Source: VRUE01 sp036406595
Lineage (GTDB): Bacteria > Actinomycetota > Thermoleophilia > Solirubrobacterales > 70-9
DNA length: 8,454 nucleotides
Assembly: GCA_036406595.1 (NCBI GenBank)
Contig: DASXAR010000043.1
Coordinates: forward strand, 1 to 8,454
Reading direction: 5' to 3'
Shown: piece by piece, positions 5,647 through 8,454 of the stretch
Position numbering within the stretch: the stretch's first letter is position 1
Layout: each line of letters opens with the position of its first letter
Notes under the pieces: model-generated
Told to the model about the DNA's origin: nothing
The model's input: the letters and a program-made list of their open reading frames with translations, nothing else
Database searches by the model: none
Made by a program: the position numbers and the translations under genes

Positions 5647-6631
5647 GGACCATCTCCTCCTTCTTGCCGAACAGGCCCTGGGGCCGGAAGGCCATCAGCA
5701 GGATCAGCGCCACGCCGACGATCGCGAAGCGCAGCGCGGCGGTCTTCTGCTCGCTGATCGGCAGGTCGACGAAGCGCGTCGCTTCGAGCAGCGTCCAGAG
5801 GATGATCGAGCCGACGATCACCCCGCCGTAGCTGGCCAGGCCGCCGAGGATCAGCACGCCGAAGGCGTAGAAGGTGACGATCGGCTCGTAGTCGTCGGGG
5901 TGGATCGTCGCCAGGAATAGGGCGAGGAAGAAGCCGCCGAGGGCGCCGAGCATCGCCGAGATGGCGAGCGACTGGAGCTTGTAGAGGAGGGTGTTCTTGC
6001 CGAGGGCGCGGGCCGCGTCCTCGTCCTCCCTGACCGCCCGCAGCACCCGCCCCCACGGCGTCCGCTGCACGTAGGTGAGCGCGAGGGCGGCGATCCCCAC
6101 CGTGACCCAGACGACGATCACCAGCGGCACCAGCGCGTCCGGGTTCGACCAGAAGTTTTCGACGAAGTTGAGGATCGAGTGCGAGACCGAGCGCCAGGAG
6201 TCGTCGAAGCACTCCTGGTTGCCGCCTTCGAAGTTGCAGTAGAGGCCTTTGGTGCCGCCGGTGAGGCCGCGCGCGTTCTCGGCGCTCAGCCGCACCACCT
6301 CGGCGGTGGCGAGGGTGACGATCGCGAAGTAGTCGCCGCGGAGGCGCAGCGCGGGCAGCCCGATCACCACCCCGAACGCCATCGTTATCAGCATCGCCGC
6401 CGGCAGCGCCAGCCAGAAGGAGAGGCCGGTCTCGAGGACGAGGATCGCCATCGAGTAGCCGCCGACGGCCATGAAGCCGGCCTGGCCGAAGTTGACGATC
6501 CCGGTGTAGCCGACGTTGAGCTGGAGCCCGAGGGTGACGACGGCGTAGATGCCGGCGATCACCAGGACGCCGCTCCAGAAGCCCAGGTCGGTGAAGGCGC
6601 TGAGGCTGAATGCAAGCGGCAGGCCGGTCAT
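5636..6631 (-). CDS. livM: Branched-chain amino acid-type ABC transporter permease LivM
   Basis: A 331-aa inner-membrane permease that forms the transport path with LivH. About eight or nine hydrophobic segments are visible (for example 20-40, 73-93, 168-187, 222-240, 252-282, 300-314). Family marks are NVGYTGIVNFGQAGF (39-53), GLPALRLRGDYFAIVTLA (91-108), and the EAA-type cytoplasmic loop 194-211 (GRVLRAVREDE..ARALG) that contacts the ATPases. It ends RPQGLFG plus a short tail. The ATG at 6631 overlaps the livH TGA by 4 bp. The reading frame stays open upstream through livH, but that is a GC-rich shadow frame and the overlap start is typical. A loop between GLTGGTKG (123-129) and the segment at 168 is somewhat long and has Cys132 and Cys141, possibly a disulfide on the outer face. 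Confidence 0.95.
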   Translation of the reverse strand: MTGLPLAFSLSAFTDLGFWSGVLVIAGIYAVVTLGLQLNVGYTGIVNFGQAGFMAVGGYSMAILVLETGLSFWLALPAAMLITMAFGVVIGLPALRLRGDYFAIVTLATAEVVRLSAENARGLTGGTKGLYCNFEGGNQECFDDSWRSVSHSILNFVENFWSNPDALVPLVIVVWVTVGIAALALTYVQRTPWGRVLRAVREDEDAARALGKNTLLYKLQSLAISAMLGALGGFFLALFLATIHPDDYEPIVTFYAFGVLILGGLASYGGVIVGSIILWTLLEATRFVDLPISEQKTAALRFAIVGVALILLMAFRPQGLFGKKEEMVLGD

Positions 6632-7542
6632 ATCGCCTTGGCGCGGCCGAAGATCCCCTGCGGGCGGATGATCAGGGCGATGATCAGGGCGAGGAAGCCG
6701 ACGGTCACCTTCCAGCGCGGCTCGACGACCAGGGTCGAGAGCTCGATCACGACGCCGAGCACGAGGCCGGCGCTGAGCGCCCCGAAGGGGTTGCCGATCC
6801 CGCCGAGGATGACCGCGGCGAAGATCGGCAGCAGCAGGTCGAAGCCGAGCTGCGGGGTGAGGTTGGTGAGGGCGCCGGAGAGGACCCCGGCGAGGCCGGC
6901 GAGCGCGCCGGAGAAGAGCCAGGTGTAGAGGATCACCCGACGGGTGTCGATGCCGGCGGTCTCGGCAAGGTCGAGGTCGTCGGAGAGCGCCCGCATCTGC
7001 TTGCCGAGCAGGCTGAAGCGGACGATCAGCCCGACCGCAATCAGCACCGCCAAGCCGACCACGACGACGATCAGCTCGGTCTGCCCGATCCGCAGGCCGA
7101 GGAAGGAGACGCTGCTGGTGATGTTGACGTCGAGGGTCCTGATCTGGGTGCCCCAGAACCACTCCACCGCCGAGCGGATGACGAAGGCGAGGCCGATCGA
7201 CATCAACAGCAGCTGGAGCCAGCCGGCCCCCTTGCCGCGCATCGGGCGCCACATGATCCGCTCGAAGACGAGGCCGAGCACGGCGGTGGCGGCCATCGCG
7301 AAGACGATCCCGGCGGCGAGCGGCAGGCCCCAGGTGACGTTGACCAGATAGGCGATGTAGGCGCCGAAGGTGAGGAAGTCGCCGTGGGCGAAGTTGACGA
7401 GCCGGAGGATCCCGTAGACCAGGGTCAGGCCGACCGCCCCGAGCGCGTAGATGACGCCGAGGGTGAGGCCGTTCAGCGACGACTGGGCGACTTCGTGGAG
7501 GCCCTCGATGGCGATCAGCACGAGGACGATGAGCGCGATCAC
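6628..7542 (-). CDS. livH: Branched-chain amino acid-type ABC transporter permease LivH
   Basis: An inner-membrane permease, partner of LivM. The segment SSLNGLTLGVIYALGAVGLTLVYG and NFAHGDFLTFGAY (50-62) are strong LivH marks. The EAA-type loop is at 180-199 (GKQMRALSDD..AETAGID), and AVILGGIGNPFGAL precedes the final helices, ending RPQGIFGRAKAI. With the GTG at 7542 the protein has 304 aa, but that start has no Shine-Dalgarno sequence. A perfect AAGGAGG (7600-7594) lies further upstream, 6 nt before an in-frame GTC (7587-7585). Starting there would add 15 codons (TEATREHPTFAAFG), a plausible cytoplasmic N-terminus. An in-frame TGA at 7602-7600 blocks any longer form. The true protein may therefore have 319 aa and a non-standard or mutated start codon. 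It is the first gene of livHMGF. Confidence 0.94.
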   Translation of the reverse strand: MIALIVLVLIAIEGLHEVAQSSLNGLTLGVIYALGAVGLTLVYGILRLVNFAHGDFLTFGAYIAYLVNVTWGLPLAAGIVFAMAATAVLGLVFERIMWRPMRGKGAGWLQLLLMSIGLAFVIRSAVEWFWGTQIRTLDVNITSSVSFLGLRIGQTELIVVVVGLAVLIAVGLIVRFSLLGKQMRALSDDLDLAETAGIDTRRVILYTWLFSGALAGLAGVLSGALTNLTPQLGFDLLLPIFAAVILGGIGNPFGALSAGLVLGVVIELSTLVVEPRWKVTVGFLALIIALIIRPQGIFGRAKAI

Positions 7543-7587
7543 GCCGAACGCCGCGAACGTGGGGTGCTCCCGAGTGGCCTCGGTGAC

Positions 7588-7750
7588 GGTAGCCCTCCTT
7601 CAGCGATTTACGCTGGTCTGACCCTACCCCGGGGCTCGGCGAAGCATGCCGGGGGAGTGCCGCCCCGCTACCGGAGGTACGGGCGGGGGCAGACTCCAAC
7701 TCAGCTGAGGATGCGCAACGATTAGGACCGTACGCAACAGAGGAGGAGCC
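7588..7750. other. Divergent intergenic region, livH / dsrE-like
   Basis: This region should hold the promoters of the livHMGF operon (minus) and the DsrE-family gene (plus). Visible elements are AAGGAGG for livH (7600-7594), the shared GGGGTAGGGTC motif (7630-7620, minus), a short bulged hairpin around CTACCGGAGGTA (near 7667-7683), and GGAGGAG (7742-7748) before the DsrE ATG. I could not assign -35/-10 elements for the plus-strand gene with confidence. Confidence 0.6.
7620..7630 (-). promoter_or_regulatory. Shared GGGGTAGGGTC motif, candidate -10 for livHMGF
   Basis: This is an exact 11-bp match, on the minus strand, to the motif upstream of the binding-protein gene (2417-2427). TAGGGT (7626-7621) fits TANNNT and lies about 34 nt before the GTC/SD start region, a sensible distance for a -10 element. 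No clear -35 is seen at 16-18 bp. Its presence before both units of one transporter suggests a common promoter class or regulator. Confidence 0.5.
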
Positions 7751-8119
7751 ATGGCAGAGAACGATCGGGTCGTCGTCGGTTGCACGCACGGCGAGGAGGA
7801 CCCGGATCGCGTGGTCACGGCCTACCTGACGGCGGTCGCCGCTCTCGAACAGGGCAGTGACGTCGTCATGTGGCTGACGGTGGACGGGGTGCGCCTGGCC
7901 ATGAGGGATTACGCCGACCGCATCAGGGTCGGCATGGAACCGCCGGTCGAGCGGGTGCACGCCCAGTTCGTCGAGAAGGGCGGGCGCTTCTACGTGTGCC
8001 CGGTCTGCTTCAGCGAGCGCGACCTCGACGAGGGGGAGCTGATCGACAACGCGGAGCTGAAGGGCGCCACGCCGCTGATGGAGTTCACCGCAGGGGGCGC
8101 CGTCACCTTCAGCTACTGA
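7751..8119 (+). CDS. DsrE-family protein
   Basis: A 122-aa cytoplasmic protein with the DsrE/DsrF-like alpha/beta fold. It opens with a strand ending CTHGEEDPDR (11-20), then a helix with TAYLTAVAALEQG (23-35), the strand DVVMWLTVDGVRLA (37-50), the CPVC motif (Cys83, Cys86) after the strand GRFYV, a helix starting FSERDLDEGELI, and the conserved NAELKGATPLMEF ending. The cysteine near position 80-86 is where sulfur-carrying DsrE/TusD proteins have their active cysteine, so persulfide or redox chemistry is possible but unproven. No dsrF, dsrH or tusA partner is visible. GGAGGAG (7742-7748) just upstream of the ATG supports this start. The gene is transcribed away from livH and converges on the ECF41-like sigma gene. 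Confidence 0.88.
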   Translation: MAENDRVVVGCTHGEEDPDRVVTAYLTAVAALEQGSDVVMWLTVDGVRLAMRDYADRIRVGMEPPVERVHAQFVEKGGRFYVCPVCFSERDLDEGELIDNAELKGATPLMEFTAGGAVTFSY

Positions 8120-8129
8120 AGGGCATCGC

Positions 8130-8163
8130 GCCGGCGCGGGTGGCGTTGGGACCCCGCGCCGGC
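8130..8163. terminator. Terminator-like hairpin between dsrE-like and sigma genes
   Basis: An 11-bp stem (GCCGGCGCGGG at 8130-8140, paired with 8153-8163) with a 12-nt loop lies just after the DsrE-family stop. Being palindromic, it could serve both convergent genes. No T-tract follows, so the call rests on position and stem strength only. Its right arm is part of the 31-bp duplication at 8153-8220. Confidence 0.45.
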
Positions 8164-8220
8164 CTACGACTGAAGGTGGCGCGCCCGCGCCGGCCTACGG
8201 CCTACGACTGAAGGTGGCGC
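8153..8220. repeat. 31/37-bp tandem duplication covering the sigma-gene stop
   Basis: Unit 8153-8183 is repeated at 8184-8220, where the second copy has an extra 7 bases (CCTACGG duplicated inside). The second copy contains the codons Arg-His-Leu-Gln-Ser and the TAG stop (8202-8204) of the sigma gene. The first copy is the same sequence placed downstream of that stop. The sequence GGCCTACGACTGAAGGTGGC is identical in both. Confidence 0.85.
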
Positions 8221-8454
8221 AGCTTGTCCGGGTTGCGGACGATGCGGATCGTCTGGATGCGGCCGTCCGCGACCTCGACCGAGAGGACGTCGGTGACGCT
8301 GCCGTCCGGGCCCATCAGCATCTGCCCCGGCTGGCCGTTGACGGCGATCCGCCGCCGCCGGAAGCCGGCAGTTGCGGGGCGGCGACTGGTGATCTTCACC
8401 ATGAAGCGGGCGATGCGCTCGACGCCGGAGAAGGGGTGCCGCGCCGCCGACACC
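8202..8454 (-). CDS. ECF41-like RNA polymerase sigma factor, C-terminal part (partial)
   Basis: Only the last 84 or so codons are in the window; the 5' part, including the sigma2 and sigma4 DNA-binding regions, lies beyond the right edge. The fragment matches the SnoaL/NTF2-like C-terminal extension of ECF41 (SigJ-like) sigma factors: a GVERIARFM helix, VNGQPG, a VLSVEVADGRIQTIRIV strand pair, and the diagnostic NPDKL motif followed by RHLQS and TAG. In this family the C-terminal domain controls sigma activity in place of a classical anti-sigma factor. The GTG at 8453 is an internal Val codon, not a start. Without the N-terminal half, a stand-alone SnoaL-like protein cannot be fully excluded, but NPDKL near the end argues for ECF41. 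Confidence 0.85.
   Translation of the reverse strand, partial: VSAARHPFSGVERIARFMVKITSRRPATAGFRRRRIAVNGQPGQMLMGPDGSVTDVLSVEVADGRIQTIRIVRNPDKLRHLQS

Noticed and set aside
3965..5757. Long plus-strand open frames opposite livF and livG
   Set aside because: These His/Gly/Arg-rich shadow proteins are antisense to well-supported ATPases.
6632..7960. Upstream extension of the livM frame across livH
   Set aside because: The translated extension is Arg/Pro/Asp-rich with no domain, it overlaps livH in another frame, and the ATGA overlap at 6628-6631 is a normal operon start.

Overview
The window is GC-rich bacterial DNA. Third codon positions are mostly G or C, starts are often GTG or TTG, and Shine-Dalgarno sites are strong (AAGGAGG). 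An ECF41-type sigma factor and actinobacterial-looking transporter proteins suggest a high-GC actinomycete, possibly Thermoleophilia (Solirubrobacterales-like). That placement is an inference from style and gene families, not a proven assignment.

Layout, left to right: (1) 1-411, a gene-free block with a degenerate array of stem-loops and a 33-bp direct repeat. (2) 412-1794, minus strand, cysS (cysteinyl-tRNA synthetase), and 1865-2311, minus strand, an AHSA1/SRPBCC protein, separated by a 4 x 18-bp tandem array. (3) 2312-2487, a divergent promoter region with a 25-bp direct repeat. (4) 2488-3768, plus strand, a lipoprotein substrate-binding protein of a branched-chain amino acid-type (HAAT/Liv) ABC transporter. 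(5) 3769-4060, a convergent spacer full of hairpins and short tandem repeats. (6) 7542-4061, minus strand, livH-livM-livG-livF, whose reading frames overlap at every junction. (7) 7751-8119, plus strand, a DsrE-family protein. (8) 8202-8454, minus strand, the C-terminal end of an ECF41-like sigma factor cut by the window edge.

The main functional unit is a complete Liv/HAAT importer: binding lipoprotein, two permeases and two ATPases. The binding protein is not in the operon. It converges on it from the other side with its own promoter region. The two transcription units share an 11-bp motif (GGGGTAGGGTC) upstream of their first genes, which may coordinate them. The substrate cannot be told from the sequence.

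The genes belong to known families; the less ordinary signal is between them. Stem-loops with unrelated, perfectly paired arms share an AT-rich apex (TATCC..CATATG..GG) in a GC-rich background. Short tandem arrays sit on or start at stop codons at four places (AHSA1 gene, livM/livG, livF, sigma gene). The best livH ribosome-binding site points at a GTC codon instead of a normal start. The binding-protein gene prefers GAA for glutamate (32 GAA to 8 GAG by hand count), unlike its neighbours.
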